Source of the DNA: Spirochaetia bacterium
GTDB lineage: Bacteria; Spirochaetota; Leptospiria; Leptospirales; Leptonemataceae
Direction: 5' to 3'
Assembly: GCA_009885105.1 (NCBI GenBank)
Contig: VFLI01000063.1
Location: 1-64,000 of the forward strand
DNA: 64,000 nt
Within the stretch, counting starts at the first letter, position 1. Each line of letters starts with the position of its first letter. The notes beneath the pieces are model-generated. The model had not been told where the DNA came from and made no database searches. It was given only the letters and a program-made list of their open reading frames with translations. The position numbers and the translations under genes were made by a program. This document shows, in pieces, positions 19,301 to 27,367 of this stretch.

Positions 19301-19501
19301 AATGACATCTTCTACGGGCACATTCTGCAGCCCGATGTATTGGATGTCTTTTATCTTTTTACCAATGTAGCTGCCCCTTTCCGAGAATACCGGCAAAAGG
19401 AAGACAAACAGCAAAAAAAGAGCAAAAATCCCGCAATATTTAATGAAACGGGAGGACAATGGCAGAATTTGAGGCCGGAATGTATGTATTTTTTTCTTCA
19501 A
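16340..19501 (-). CDS. bamA: Outer membrane protein assembly factor BamA (Omp85), with insertions
   Basis: The 1053-aa protein has an N-terminal hydrophobic export segment (residues about 20-38), POTRA repeats (IKDIQYIGLQNVPVEDV; ISEIQFLGVEELYPTDL; IAKINIIGANHLDMQDI; a last one near IENIIIKGMVKTQERVI), then a barrel with the SWTDPW strand and the diagnostic loop-6 motif GGYESLRGYTYF. It ends in FVFGIGDFRY, a typical terminal-aromatic beta signal. It inserts outer-membrane beta-barrel proteins. It is about 240 aa longer than E. coli BamA because of insertions before the last POTRA, after TDPWIY, and near the barrel C-terminus. The start seems to be TTG 19501 without a strong ribosome site. Confidence 0.93.
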   Translation of the reverse strand: MKKKIHTFRPQILPLSSRFIKYCGIFALFLLFVFLLPVFSERGSYIGKKIKDIQYIGLQNVPVEDVIQVLKIKPGDFLEEASLNLDIKALFLTGFFSNVIIRGDKNSDGTVTIFFEFKELPRISEIQFLGVEELYPTDLKAVLSFKEGDVYSQQKVIESVRRLKDKYREEGYFLAEVWSKPPVPNPKTNLVEIVYIVDEGESIPIAKINIIGANHLDMQDILGVLDEKEASVLEDGVFQESKYEEDKFKILAFAKTYGFLDAEIDPTGTGYEIRWKNPRKPELGRVVIVTYKLIEGEIRFYGGYSLEHESAGINRELNPPERRIQGPGDLKPIFKAADLLDIMEYSKVNLGEVFDEGKYFRDRGLIQELYSQRGYVFAQVQPMFVNYKLDTDILQKYQNCSKIEKPRNEEEEKCKKEASWIDLEAAQKLLEQAPLKKGVVMRHAHFVVRENGLAYIENIIIKGMVKTQERVIRRELLIKEGQLFNSALVNRSREKVYNLGYFKEVNIQMRPGSDDQKMNLIIDVKEQPTGTISMGGGYGTVSGFSIFTEVGENNLNGTGQRVSGRLEYGPLRRTVSLSWTDPWIYEKCEDTTGSFWRKKQKEFDSAPDLETLLRTADSLQNVYRNYGKNIEEWVKDAGKDNSIETLDLLKVRIRRLFDRYVQKEEECFRNIPRPWALSLSAFFTSSKIRANTITISNDANDIIENSQYDKNRVGVGVGTSHTFMLNWAHYHRYSPSWSIASRPTALVNSNILREVDLGWQFKSSMTHGLVYDNRDNVFSPTSGLRSDLSLEIVGQALGGQDHYNRYNASVRYYHWWFDYTFGGLIRKNALRRWRVVQEFSMTGIFTHETAPFQSSQNKERNPYIEPEQKLYLGGYESLRGYTYFDPLFPQPWRDGASHMVLASTELRFPIEPSILWLAMFFDSGSAYDNVGEFQGDQKSFSQSYRESVSINRARGDTFNNAYYDARDPYTNNKYYFKSYTDWNDPNRAVFSERNVALDRTLYSWGFGLRVQIPVLPLRLFLAQKLYYAGAGSFKPIPGNEKFEFVFGIGDFRY

Positions 19502-19636
19502 ATCTGGACGGCCGCACTATTTTATCCACCGCCCACTCACGTGAACGGTTCTCATGGCCAGAAAAAAAATTAAAAAGTCGGCGTCACCTGTTTATTCCGT
19601 GAAAAATCCCTCTTCTTTACCGGGTACAGACCTGTA

Positions 19637-21391
19637 TCAACCCGTTCTCGAAAGCAATTCCCTGGCATGTTCCAGAACAATTCTCCCAGGATTTTCACCG
19701 CCCAGCATTCTGGCCATTTCCATGATTCTGGTGTCCCCCGCCAGCCGAGCTGCCGAAGTAACGGTCCGTCCGTCTTTCATGATCTTCTGGATTCGAAAAT
19801 GATGTTCCGCCATTCCCGCCACCTGGTGCAGATGAGTGACCACAAGAACCTGCCCCTCCTTCGAAAGTTTTCTCAATCGGCCTCCAATGCTGTGCGCCAC
19901 TTCCCCGCCCACACCGGCATCTATCTCATCAAAGAGCACGGTGACGGCTGAACGTGATTCCACAAAAATTGATTTCAATGCCAGGACGATCCGGGACATT
20001 TCTCCGCCGCTTGCGATTTTACGCAGAGGATAAAAAGCCTCTCCCGCATTCGATCGCAGATAGAATTCAACGCGATCCAGACCCTTTTCATTGATCAGAT
20101 ATTTTCCACTCCCCTGCGTCGAATCGGAAGAGCCCGCCGGCACATCCCGGCCTGAATCAGATTGCGTTTCTCCAATGTCGTCGTTATTCAGCTCCCTTTT
20201 TACGGATATTGATACGGCAGCTCCCGGCATCCCCAGCTCCGCCAGTTCCTCGCCGATTTTCTTCTCCAGTTCAGGCAGAACGCCCCTGCGTTTCCTGGAC
20301 AGATCCTCTGAGAGTTCTTTCAATGCGGCGTAGTTTTTTTTCAATTCCGCGCGCAACATATCTGTTTCTTCATCGCTCATTTCGATGGAAGTCATTTCTT
20401 TTAAAAATTCTTCCTGCATGCTCAGTACAGCTTCCGTGTTGCCTCCGTATTTTTTGTGCAGTTTGCGGTATCCTGCCAGTCTATCCTCGATATCTTCCAG
20501 CTGCTCTGGAGAAAACTGCATCTTTTCCTTCTCAGTCCGCAGAAAGTCACTGAAGTTTTCAAGATGAATGGCAGCTTCTTTTAGAAATGACAGCTGTGAT
20601 TCCAGACCGGGATGAATGCTGCCGTGCAAATCCAGCGATGTTTCCAGAGTCACAAGACGATCGAGAACGGATCCTTCTTCTTCACGCAGGATCGAATATG
20701 CCAGAGACAGATCACGGAATAGTTTTCCGGAATTCTGTATCAGAGCCTTTTTCTGTTCCAGTTCTTCAAATTCTCCCTGCAGCGGTTCGAAATTTTCTAT
20801 TTCATCCAGGGAATACTTCAAGAAATCCAGCCGTCTTTCACGATCTCCCGCCTCAAGCGCAACCGCTTTGATGCGCTTTTTTACCGCAGAGTATTTATGG
20901 AAGAGTTCCGCAACCTGTTCCCGGACTGAAAGGGTTTTTGCAAAAATATCGACACAATCGAGATGATTGTCCGGATCCAGTATGCGCTGGTGTTCATTCT
21001 GTCCGTGTATCTCCAGAAGCTGCCCGGAAATGGACCTGAGAGAAGAAAGTGCGGCAGGAATCCCGTTGATAGATGCTTTTGTCTTGCCGTCGGCGGAGAT
21101 ATCACGGTGCAAAACGAGAAAATGATCTTCTGATGGAAAGCCCTGGGCAGCCAACCATTCCCGAAGCGCCTTCAGATTCCCTGTATCGAAGAGACCTTCT
21201 ATGGAAGCTTTCACAGCTCCGCTGCGGACAATACCCGGACCGGTGCGCCCGCCCAGCAGAGCATCCAGAGCCTGCAGAATCAGAGACTTACCGGAACCGG
21301 TTTCTCCTGTAATCGCGTTGAGCCCCGGCCCGAGGCGCAGCCGGAGATCGTCAATAATTCCAAAATTTTCGATTTTTAGTTCTAGCAGCAT
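19637..21391 (-). CDS. recN: DNA repair protein RecN
   Basis: The 584-aa SMC-like ATPase has N-terminal LLELKIENFGIIDD and Walker A GETGSGKS near residue 30, a long coiled-coil-rich centre, and the C-terminal half with IASGGEMSRIVLALKSIF (ABC signature) and Walker B VTVLFDEIDAGVGG followed by VVTHLHQVAGMA. RecN tethers broken DNA ends in recombination repair. The length is standard (550-580). Start ATG 21391. It heads the long minus-strand run and is separated from bamA by 135 bp. Confidence 0.96.
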   Translation of the reverse strand: MLLELKIENFGIIDDLRLRLGPGLNAITGETGSGKSLILQALDALLGGRTGPGIVRSGAVKASIEGLFDTGNLKALREWLAAQGFPSEDHFLVLHRDISADGKTKASINGIPAALSSLRSISGQLLEIHGQNEHQRILDPDNHLDCVDIFAKTLSVREQVAELFHKYSAVKKRIKAVALEAGDRERRLDFLKYSLDEIENFEPLQGEFEELEQKKALIQNSGKLFRDLSLAYSILREEEGSVLDRLVTLETSLDLHGSIHPGLESQLSFLKEAAIHLENFSDFLRTEKEKMQFSPEQLEDIEDRLAGYRKLHKKYGGNTEAVLSMQEEFLKEMTSIEMSDEETDMLRAELKKNYAALKELSEDLSRKRRGVLPELEKKIGEELAELGMPGAAVSISVKRELNNDDIGETQSDSGRDVPAGSSDSTQGSGKYLINEKGLDRVEFYLRSNAGEAFYPLRKIASGGEMSRIVLALKSIFVESRSAVTVLFDEIDAGVGGEVAHSIGGRLRKLSKEGQVLVVTHLHQVAGMAEHHFRIQKIMKDGRTVTSAARLAGDTRIMEMARMLGGENPGRIVLEHARELLSRTG

Positions 21392-21557
21392 ACCGTCATG
21401 ATAATACTATACATATTTTTGCCAATCATTTTTTTGCTATATTTATGTTTTTTCCAAATAGCCTTCTGCTCGACACTAAATCTTCACTGGGCTTTTTGAG
21501 CGGCGGCCAAAAATGCAATACACTTGACAGCGGAGATAAACAGGACCGTTTGGGCCG

Positions 21558-22001
21558 ATGGCTGAACGCAAGGCTGACCCTAGATTGAAGCGCTTCTGGC
21601 AGTGGTTTGACTCAGAGCTGGGCACAGATGCGGATTTCGAACCTTTTAGAAAGGAGGTGCTGTCTTCACAGGAAGCATACCCGGATGATATCCAGACCCG
21701 GCTTGAAAAGAATGACCCGGGTCTTGTTCTGATCGATTCGAGGAGCACGGAAGAGTTTGCCGAATTTGAGCATATCGCCGGCGCAAAAAATATCCCGCTG
21801 GACAGCTTACTGGAAAATCCCGGTCAGCTGGAAAACTGGCGGGACAGGACCATTGTGCTGGTCTGCAACACAGGCTCCACCACCTCTCTGTACGGAACTT
21901 TCTTCCTCCGCCGGATCGGTTTTCCGGAAGTCTACAGTCTCAGCCAGGGAATCGACGGCTGGATTGCTGCCGGCGGCGAAGTTGTGAACGGCGCAGTTTA
22001 G
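21558..22001 (+). CDS. Rhodanese-like domain protein
   Basis: The 147-aa protein is one rhodanese domain preceded by about 50 residues. It has LVLIDSRSTEEFAEFEHIAGAKNIPL, the active-site loop VCNTGSTTS with catalytic Cys, and GIDGWIAAGGEV at the end. Such domains transfer sulfane sulfur, or bind persulfide-carrying partners. The start at ATG 21558 lacks a strong ribosome site. It converges with the acyl ligase gene, overlapping by 4 bp. Confidence 0.88.
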   Translation: MAERKADPRLKRFWQWFDSELGTDADFEPFRKEVLSSQEAYPDDIQTRLEKNDPGLVLIDSRSTEEFAEFEHIAGAKNIPLDSLLENPGQLENWRDRTIVLVCNTGSTTSLYGTFFLRRIGFPEVYSLSQGIDGWIAAGGEVVNGAV

Positions 22002-23527
22002 TTAATATTCCTTGGCACGTCCTGCCAGTACGGCTTGCTCAGATCCCTTCGGAGCACCTTTCCCGATGCATTGCGGGGCAGCTGTTCGAGAAATACAACA
22101 CGGCGCGGGAGCTTGTACGGGGCTATCCGTGTTCGAGCCCAGGAATTGATTTCTTCCATAGTAATGACCGTTCCCGGCAAGGCAACGACAGCGGCGCAGA
22201 CGGCCTCGCCGAACTCGTCGTCCGGGATTCCAAACACTGCGGCGTCTTTTATTCCCGGGCATGCCGAGAGAATTCGTTCCACTTCAATCGGATAAATCTT
22301 TTCGCCCTTGGAAATTATAAGATCATTCAGCCGGTCCAGCAGGAACAGATAGCCGTCCGTATCGATGCGGCCTATATCTCCCGTGCGAAGAAATCCATTC
22401 TGACTGAAATATTTTTCCGACGATACGTTCCAGTATCCGGAAAAAACCGTGTCGCCACGCACACAGACCTCTCCGATTTCTCCCGGCTCCGCAGTCGATC
22501 CATCGTCCCGCAGAACAGTCACCGCCATGCCGAAAGCCGGCCGGCCCGCGGACGAGAGAATCTCATCGGCAGTCTCGCTGGAAAAAATGGCGGCCCGATG
22601 GTCGTCGCAGCGAAGAAGAGTCGCCACGCCCGTTGTTTCTGTCAGACCGTAGGCCTGAGTGAAATCGCAGGAAAACTTTTCTTTTGCCTGTCGCAGGAGC
22701 GTGCCCGAAATCGGAGAGGCTCCGTACAGAATATGACGAAGGGGTCCGTAATCGGCATGGCCGCCGGCCGCGATGAGCGCCTGCATCATGGCCGGCACCA
22801 GGAGCGCATGCGTGATCCGCTGCGAATCGACCGCGTTTTCGACGGCGGAGGATTCGAACTTTCGCAAAAGAAAGTTTTCTGCGCCGGCAAAGTATCCTGT
22901 CAGAAAATAACCCAGTCCGGAAATATGAAAATTGGGCGCGCAGACCAGATTTCGCGCCTCCGCGCCGAACCCCGGAATATCCAGAATCAGCTGCAGGGCC
23001 AGAGCGCTCACATTGGCGTGCGACACAATCACTCCGCGGGGACTGCCCGTTGTGCCGGATGTGTACAGAAGTCCGAATGCATCCGCCGGCCTGACTGCCG
23101 AAGGTTCTGCGCTCTCCGCGAAATCCGGCAGAATTATTTCTTCAAAAGATCGTGCCTTTTTTTCCGCGAAAATTTTCAGGTTTTTCGCGGTCGACAGAAA
23201 TTCTTTTCCGTAAAATAGAGCCTTCGCTCCGCAGTCACTCAGGATCAATTCAATTTCTCCCGCCGACAGCCGCCAGTTCAGCACCACCGGAATGATGCCT
23301 TTTAAAGAAGCGCCCAGTATCAGAAAATAAAGTTCCGGAGTATTCTGCTCAAGAATGGCGAACCGGTCGCCGGCAGAAAGTCCGGATGCGAGTAGAAACG
23401 AAGCAGCACGCCGGGAAAATTCCCGCATCTGGAGATACGTGTATTCTCTTTCTTCAAAATGAAGAGCGATGCGGTGCGGATGCGAATCGGCGCGAAAGTC
23501 GATCCACTGCGGACAGGTTTTATACAT
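21998..23527 (-). CDS. Acyl-CoA synthetase / AMP-dependent ligase (ANL superfamily)
   Basis: The 509-aa adenylating enzyme has core motifs LLYTSGTTGSPRGVIVSH (P-loop), YGASPISGTLL, QAYGLTETTGVATL, LRTGDIGRIDTDGYLFLLDR and the C-terminal Lys motif NASGKVLRRDL. It activates a carboxylic acid as acyl-AMP and likely transfers it to CoA. The length fits medium or long-chain fatty acyl-CoA ligases or aryl-CoA ligases. It is the last gene in an operon with two KASIII enzymes and an SDR (8-bp overlap with the SDR), which suggests it supplies or finishes an acyl substrate in that pathway. The acid is unknown. Confidence 0.88.
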   Translation of the reverse strand: MYKTCPQWIDFRADSHPHRIALHFEEREYTYLQMREFSRRAASFLLASGLSAGDRFAILEQNTPELYFLILGASLKGIIPVVLNWRLSAGEIELILSDCGAKALFYGKEFLSTAKNLKIFAEKKARSFEEIILPDFAESAEPSAVRPADAFGLLYTSGTTGSPRGVIVSHANVSALALQLILDIPGFGAEARNLVCAPNFHISGLGYFLTGYFAGAENFLLRKFESSAVENAVDSQRITHALLVPAMMQALIAAGGHADYGPLRHILYGASPISGTLLRQAKEKFSCDFTQAYGLTETTGVATLLRCDDHRAAIFSSETADEILSSAGRPAFGMAVTVLRDDGSTAEPGEIGEVCVRGDTVFSGYWNVSSEKYFSQNGFLRTGDIGRIDTDGYLFLLDRLNDLIISKGEKIYPIEVERILSACPGIKDAAVFGIPDDEFGEAVCAAVVALPGTVITMEEINSWARTRIAPYKLPRRVVFLEQLPRNASGKVLRRDLSKPYWQDVPRNIN

Positions 23528-24299
23528 GATTTTTTACCATATCCTTGAGCGGCCAGGCCAGGTCATATCCTCCGCAGACAGGCAGAACGACGCCCGTGAT
23601 GTAGGAGGCGTCCGGATGAGCCAGCATGACAGCGGCATGCGCGATTTCACGCACCTCCGCAGCCCGGCCGATAAGATTCATGCGCGAAAGCTGCTCGATC
23701 GTCGCTGTATCATAACGTTCTCTGACGCCCTGAGTATCTACAAGTCCGGCGGCAATTCCGTTGGCTGTGATTCCCAGATGCGATTCTTCCACTGCCAGCG
23801 TTTTTACAAGACCCGTCAGAGCATTCTTCACAGCGCTGTAGGCGCCCTGCCCCGGGCCTCCGGTAAAAACTATTGTTGAAAGAATCACAATCCAGCGTCC
23901 GAATTTTTCTTTTCTCTGAAAGGCAAGAATGTCCGGAAGCAGCGTTTCATATACTATTATATTTTTATTAATATTTTCAGATATATCTCCCTGTCCCACA
24001 GACGCCAGGCGTTGATTGGGCCGGTAGGAATGAAAATTTCCTATGACAATGTGCGGCAGTCCATTCTGCTTTATGAAAGCCAGCAGATGATCGCAGCCTT
24101 CGCGCGTTGAAAGATCGGCGGGGACGATGCTGTGCTGATCCCCCGGCAGAAGTTTTTGAGCGGCAAGTAGATCGTTATTATTCCTTGCGGCAAGACAGAC
24201 AGACGCGCCCATTTGAGCCAGAGAAACGGCGCATGCCAGTCCGATGCCCCGGCTTCCTCCTGTAACAAGCGCCCTTTTTCCTTTCAACGGCTGGTTCAT
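23520..24299 (-). CDS. Short-chain dehydrogenase/reductase (FabG-like)
   Basis: The 259-aa classical SDR has the Rossmann motif VTGGSRGIG near residue 13, the catalytic Ser in VILSTIVF, YxxxK in GAYSAVKNAL, and C-terminal ITGVVLPVCGGYDLAW. The usual NNAG motif reads GNFHSY, a departure from typical FabG that may change substrate or cofactor handling. It probably reduces a 3-oxoacyl intermediate made by the neighbouring KASIII enzymes. It overlaps the acyl ligase by 8 bp and follows the second KASIII after 67 bp. Confidence 0.85.
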   Translation of the reverse strand: MNQPLKGKRALVTGGSRGIGLACAVSLAQMGASVCLAARNNNDLLAAQKLLPGDQHSIVPADLSTREGCDHLLAFIKQNGLPHIVIGNFHSYRPNQRLASVGQGDISENINKNIIVYETLLPDILAFQRKEKFGRWIVILSTIVFTGGPGQGAYSAVKNALTGLVKTLAVEESHLGITANGIAAGLVDTQGVRERYDTATIEQLSRMNLIGRAAEVREIAHAAVMLAHPDASYITGVVLPVCGGYDLAWPLKDMVKNHV

Positions 24300-24366
24300 T
24301 GCTGTCGCTTTTCAATCCTGATATCCGGTCCATTATGAGGGTAAGACTTAAAATTGCCAGTGTTTT

Positions 24367-25359
24367 TTACGGCATTCTGTATAACGCCGCGCCGCCCGCA
24401 TATCCCGCGCCGGCCGTCGTCATCAGAATCAGCGAACCCGGTTTCATGCCTTTGCGAAAGGCTGCGTCGAAAGAGTATGGTATCGTTCCCGAAATTGTGT
24501 TGCCCGTCCGGTTTATGGTCACGACGACGCGATTTTCCTGTATGCCCAGATTAGCTGCGACTGTTTTCATGATCGCAAGATTGGCCTGATGCGGAATAAA
24601 ATAATTGATCTCTTTCGTTTCAACACCCGACCTTTCGCAGACCAGCCGCGAAAGACGCGTCATAATTTCAACGGCGTCATCAAAAATAATTTTCCCGTCG
24701 ACCATCAGACGGGCCGTGTGCAGATTTTTCTCAACAGTTTCACGGCTGGCCGGCATAGCGCTGCCGCCTGCGGGCGTATAAAAATTCAGAGCCCTGGATC
24801 CGTCAGACCAGAGTTCGCAGTCCAGGAGGCCCCCCGGGCCGTCATGAGCGGAGAGAACAAAAGCGCCGGCGCCGTCCGCAAAAAGAGGGGCCAGCCTTCT
24901 GTCGGCAAGGTCCACAAAGCGCGACTTGATATCCGCGCCGATCACCAGCACATGCCGAAGCCCTGTCCGGATCAGACGCCCCCCGTGATCCAGTCCGAAT
25001 AGAAAACTGGCGCAGGCCGACTGCTTGTCCTCAGCCGGGCAGTCCGCGCCGATCAGATTCTGGACTTTGCAGGCGGCAGCCGGCGAAGTCCAGTCTCCTG
25101 TCGTCGTGCACAGAATGATGCGATCCAGATCCTTCGCATGGATCTCCGCACTTTCCAGAGCGAGTTTTGCGGCCTCAGCGGAAATATGGCTGACCGCTTC
25201 TCCTTCCCCGGCCCAGTGCCTCTCTTCAATTCCGAGATGAGCGCGGATCCAGGCATCCGTTGTGTTCAGATGCAGACGATCGATCAATTCCTGATTGGAG
25301 ATTGCCGGTCCCGGAAGAAAACCGCCCGTCCCTGCAATTTTTACATTCCACTGTTTCAT
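24367..25359 (-). CDS. KASIII-type 3-oxoacyl synthase (FabH-like) 1
   Basis: The 330-aa protein has the FabH fold and complete catalytic triad: Cys in KQSACASFLFGLD, His in YFIPHQANLAIM and Asn in NRTGNTISGTIP. The thiolase-fold N-terminus is VKIAGTGGFLPG. It would condense an acyl-CoA (or acyl-ACP) with a malonyl thioester. It lies 18 bp after the other KASIII and upstream of an SDR and an AMP ligase. No acyl carrier protein, fabD or fabF is nearby, so it is unlikely to be the housekeeping initiation enzyme. Confidence 0.9.
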   Translation of the reverse strand: MKQWNVKIAGTGGFLPGPAISNQELIDRLHLNTTDAWIRAHLGIEERHWAGEGEAVSHISAEAAKLALESAEIHAKDLDRIILCTTTGDWTSPAAACKVQNLIGADCPAEDKQSACASFLFGLDHGGRLIRTGLRHVLVIGADIKSRFVDLADRRLAPLFADGAGAFVLSAHDGPGGLLDCELWSDGSRALNFYTPAGGSAMPASRETVEKNLHTARLMVDGKIIFDDAVEIMTRLSRLVCERSGVETKEINYFIPHQANLAIMKTVAANLGIQENRVVVTINRTGNTISGTIPYSFDAAFRKGMKPGSLILMTTAGAGYAGGAALYRMP

Positions 25360-25377
25360 AAGTATCCAGATATCCGA

Positions 25378-26424
25378 TTAAACCGTGATCAGCAGTCCGC
25401 CCCAGGAAATGCCGCCCCCCACGGCATTGAGCATCACCCGGGATTCCGGCCTTATTTTTCCGCTGTTGAGCGCATCCTGCATCGCCAGCAGAATCGAAAT
25501 GCAGCCGCAGTTGCCGTACTTCGATACGCGATCCACCAGCTTTTCACGCGTGAAGCCGGATTCAACGGCGCTGTATTCAATCATGGGTCGGTTTACCTGG
25601 TGCGGTATGTAAGCGTCAATTTGATCCGGGCGCAGACTGGAAATTTCCAGAAGTTGTTTCGGCGCGTCCGTCCATTTTGCGCGCGTGAAATCTTCGATTT
25701 CTCCGGACTGTTTGAGCTCATAGGCGCCGCTGTCCATATCTTCCAGAACGGGCGGCAGATAACCCGGCACACCGATCAGCGAAGAAAGGGAACCGTCCGT
25801 ATTCAAAACGGACGCTGTCAGTCCGCGTGAGTTGTTGTCGACTCTGCCGATCACAACGGCCGCGCCGCCGTCAGAGGCGGCATACACAAGCGGGCTTTTT
25901 CTGGGAGTGACCTTTGTGAGAGTTTCGCCGCATGCAATCAAAACGCGGTCGGCTCCGCCGTCAATGAACCGGTACGCGGCGGCAAGGGCAAAAACAGAAG
26001 ATGCGCAGCCTGATTTCATTTCGAAAGCAGCGCAGCGAAGACCGAGCCTGCCCCCGACAACCGCTGCAGTCGATGAAGTATAAAAAGGCGAAGTTGTTGT
26101 TGCCGTGATAAAGAGGTCGATATCGCCCGCTTCGCAGTGAGAATTGTGCAGAGCCTCTTTCGCGGCCGCCTCCATCAGATCGGCGGAGGTCGTCTCATTT
26201 CTGGAGATTTTATCGCCCGGCGTATGTGTCCAGAACCTGGTTTGAAAACCGTGCGCTGTGTGCGGATGATCGGGATCCAATCCCTTTCCGCGCATTTTTG
26301 CAGGCCAGTCGTCTCCGTACAGTAGAGAATGAATTTCTTCATTCTCTACAAATCGCCCCAGATCAGGACTGAGAGAGCGGCCCATTCCCAGAATTGCAGC
26401 GCCGGAAACGCCTTTTGTGATCAA
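25378..26424 (-). CDS. KASIII-type 3-oxoacyl synthase (FabH-like) 2
   Basis: The 348-aa protein is a second, divergent KASIII. Catalytic residues are present: Cys in MKSGCASSVFALA, His in YIPHQVNRPM and Asn in YGNCGCISI. It has an extra segment near residues 30-60 (LLYGDDWPAKMRGKG...TRFW) absent from the other copy. The start is TTG 26424 with a GAGG site about 6 nt upstream; a later ATG would cut the first strand. It is the first gene of the KASIII-KASIII-SDR-ligase operon. Paired non-identical KASIII enzymes can work as heterodimers or in sequence. Confidence 0.88.
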   Translation of the reverse strand: MITKGVSGAAILGMGRSLSPDLGRFVENEEIHSLLYGDDWPAKMRGKGLDPDHPHTAHGFQTRFWTHTPGDKISRNETTSADLMEAAAKEALHNSHCEAGDIDLFITATTTSPFYTSSTAAVVGGRLGLRCAAFEMKSGCASSVFALAAAYRFIDGGADRVLIACGETLTKVTPRKSPLVYAASDGGAAVVIGRVDNNSRGLTASVLNTDGSLSSLIGVPGYLPPVLEDMDSGAYELKQSGEIEDFTRAKWTDAPKQLLEISSLRPDQIDAYIPHQVNRPMIEYSAVESGFTREKLVDRVSKYGNCGCISILLAMQDALNSGKIRPESRVMLNAVGGGISWGGLLITV

Positions 26425-26453
26425 AGAAACCTCGTTTTATTTTCAAAAAAAGT

Positions 26454-27122
26454 TCAGTATACTTTGCCGTCTGTCTGCTGGCAGAGTACCAGGTGGCTGG
26501 CGGTTTTCAGATCGTAGGTTTCTACAGCTCCGTATTTGTTCACACGGCCCTGCGTGTCCGAGTAGTAATAATTGGCCCAGATGAGATTTGTTCCGAGTTC
26601 CGGAAAAGCGCTGTTGAGGCTTGAATTTTTCAGTATTGCTTCCAGCACGCTGGAATATGCAACGCGCCAGGTTTTGCCGGCCGTGTTGTCCACATTGCAG
26701 GAATCGTACGCGGCAGAAACACCGAGGTTGTTCAATCGTCCGTATGTATCATTGCAGGAATTGTTGTTGACGCTGCAGTACTGCAGAGCCGTGGCGCCGT
26801 ACTGATTCTCCGCCGTGGTCCCCGCATTTCCGCGGCAGTTGTTCGATGCACCCGCATATGTCTGACCCTGCAGACATTTTTTCACCAGAGTGTCAATGTA
26901 GGAATAGCCACCGGAAGTTTTCAGCACCCGCACCGTTCCGTTGCCCATATCCGTGAGAGTGATTGTGATGGCGTACGTATTCTGAGTTCCAGGATTGATG
27001 CTGGACCACCAGGGGAAAGATCCTTCGCTGCTGTCATACTCTGTCCTATGACATTTGAATATCAATAGGAAGGATGCGGTCAGCATCAGATAGGCCAGCG
27101 CAAATTTATTGATCTTCTTCAT
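26454..27122 (-). CDS. Lipoprotein with DUF1566/Lcl-like domain
   Basis: The 222-aa protein has an N-terminal export helix ending LLIFKCHRTE, a spirochaete-type lipobox with Cys about 24. The C-terminal half is Cys-rich and follows the DUF1566 (Lcl C-terminal) pattern of leptospiral proteins: KKCLQGQTYAGASNNCRG, LQYCSVNNNSCN, YDSCNVDNTAGKTWRVAYSSVLEAI and a WANYYYSDTQG segment. Such proteins are extracellular and sometimes collagen- or matrix-binding, but this is not shown here. It is followed after 29 bp by the KASIII operon; whether it shares that transcript is unclear. Confidence 0.7.
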   Translation of the reverse strand: MKKINKFALAYLMLTASFLLIFKCHRTEYDSSEGSFPWWSSINPGTQNTYAITITLTDMGNGTVRVLKTSGGYSYIDTLVKKCLQGQTYAGASNNCRGNAGTTAENQYGATALQYCSVNNNSCNDTYGRLNNLGVSAAYDSCNVDNTAGKTWRVAYSSVLEAILKNSSLNSAFPELGTNLIWANYYYSDTQGRVNKYGAVETYDLKTASHLVLCQQTDGKVY

Positions 27123-27190
27123 AATTCGATTTCTGCATTCGCCCGATTTATGTTGATACTATTCCTTACTATGATTTAAAGATATCCGGA

Positions 27191-27252
27191 TTTTTGATTT
27201 TTTTCTATTTTTTTGCCAAAACACGCATTTTTGCATTATTTTTGTGCATTTT
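27191..27252. promoter_or_regulatory. Phased A/T tracts, probable curved DNA
   Basis: In the 245-bp gap upstream of the AAA+ gene, T or A tracts centred near 27201, 27211, 27219, 27230, 27241 and 27250 recur about every 10 bp, one helical turn. Such phasing gives intrinsic curvature. It lies 115-175 bp upstream of the AAA+ start and just upstream of the divergent lipoprotein. Confidence 0.4.
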
Positions 27253-27367
27253 CCTTGTCGAAAGTTTTTCAATTGCCATCAATTCCTGGAGAGTTCTTAT
27301 TAAAAAGGTAAGTATTTATTAATAATTCGGGAGCAGCGGCGCAGAATCAAAGCCCGAAAGGATTCCC

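Noticed and set aside
21998-26424. Ole-type olefin/beta-lactone cluster
   Set aside because: An OleB-like hydrolase and an extended-type OleD SDR are missing; the SDR here is a short FabG-like one.
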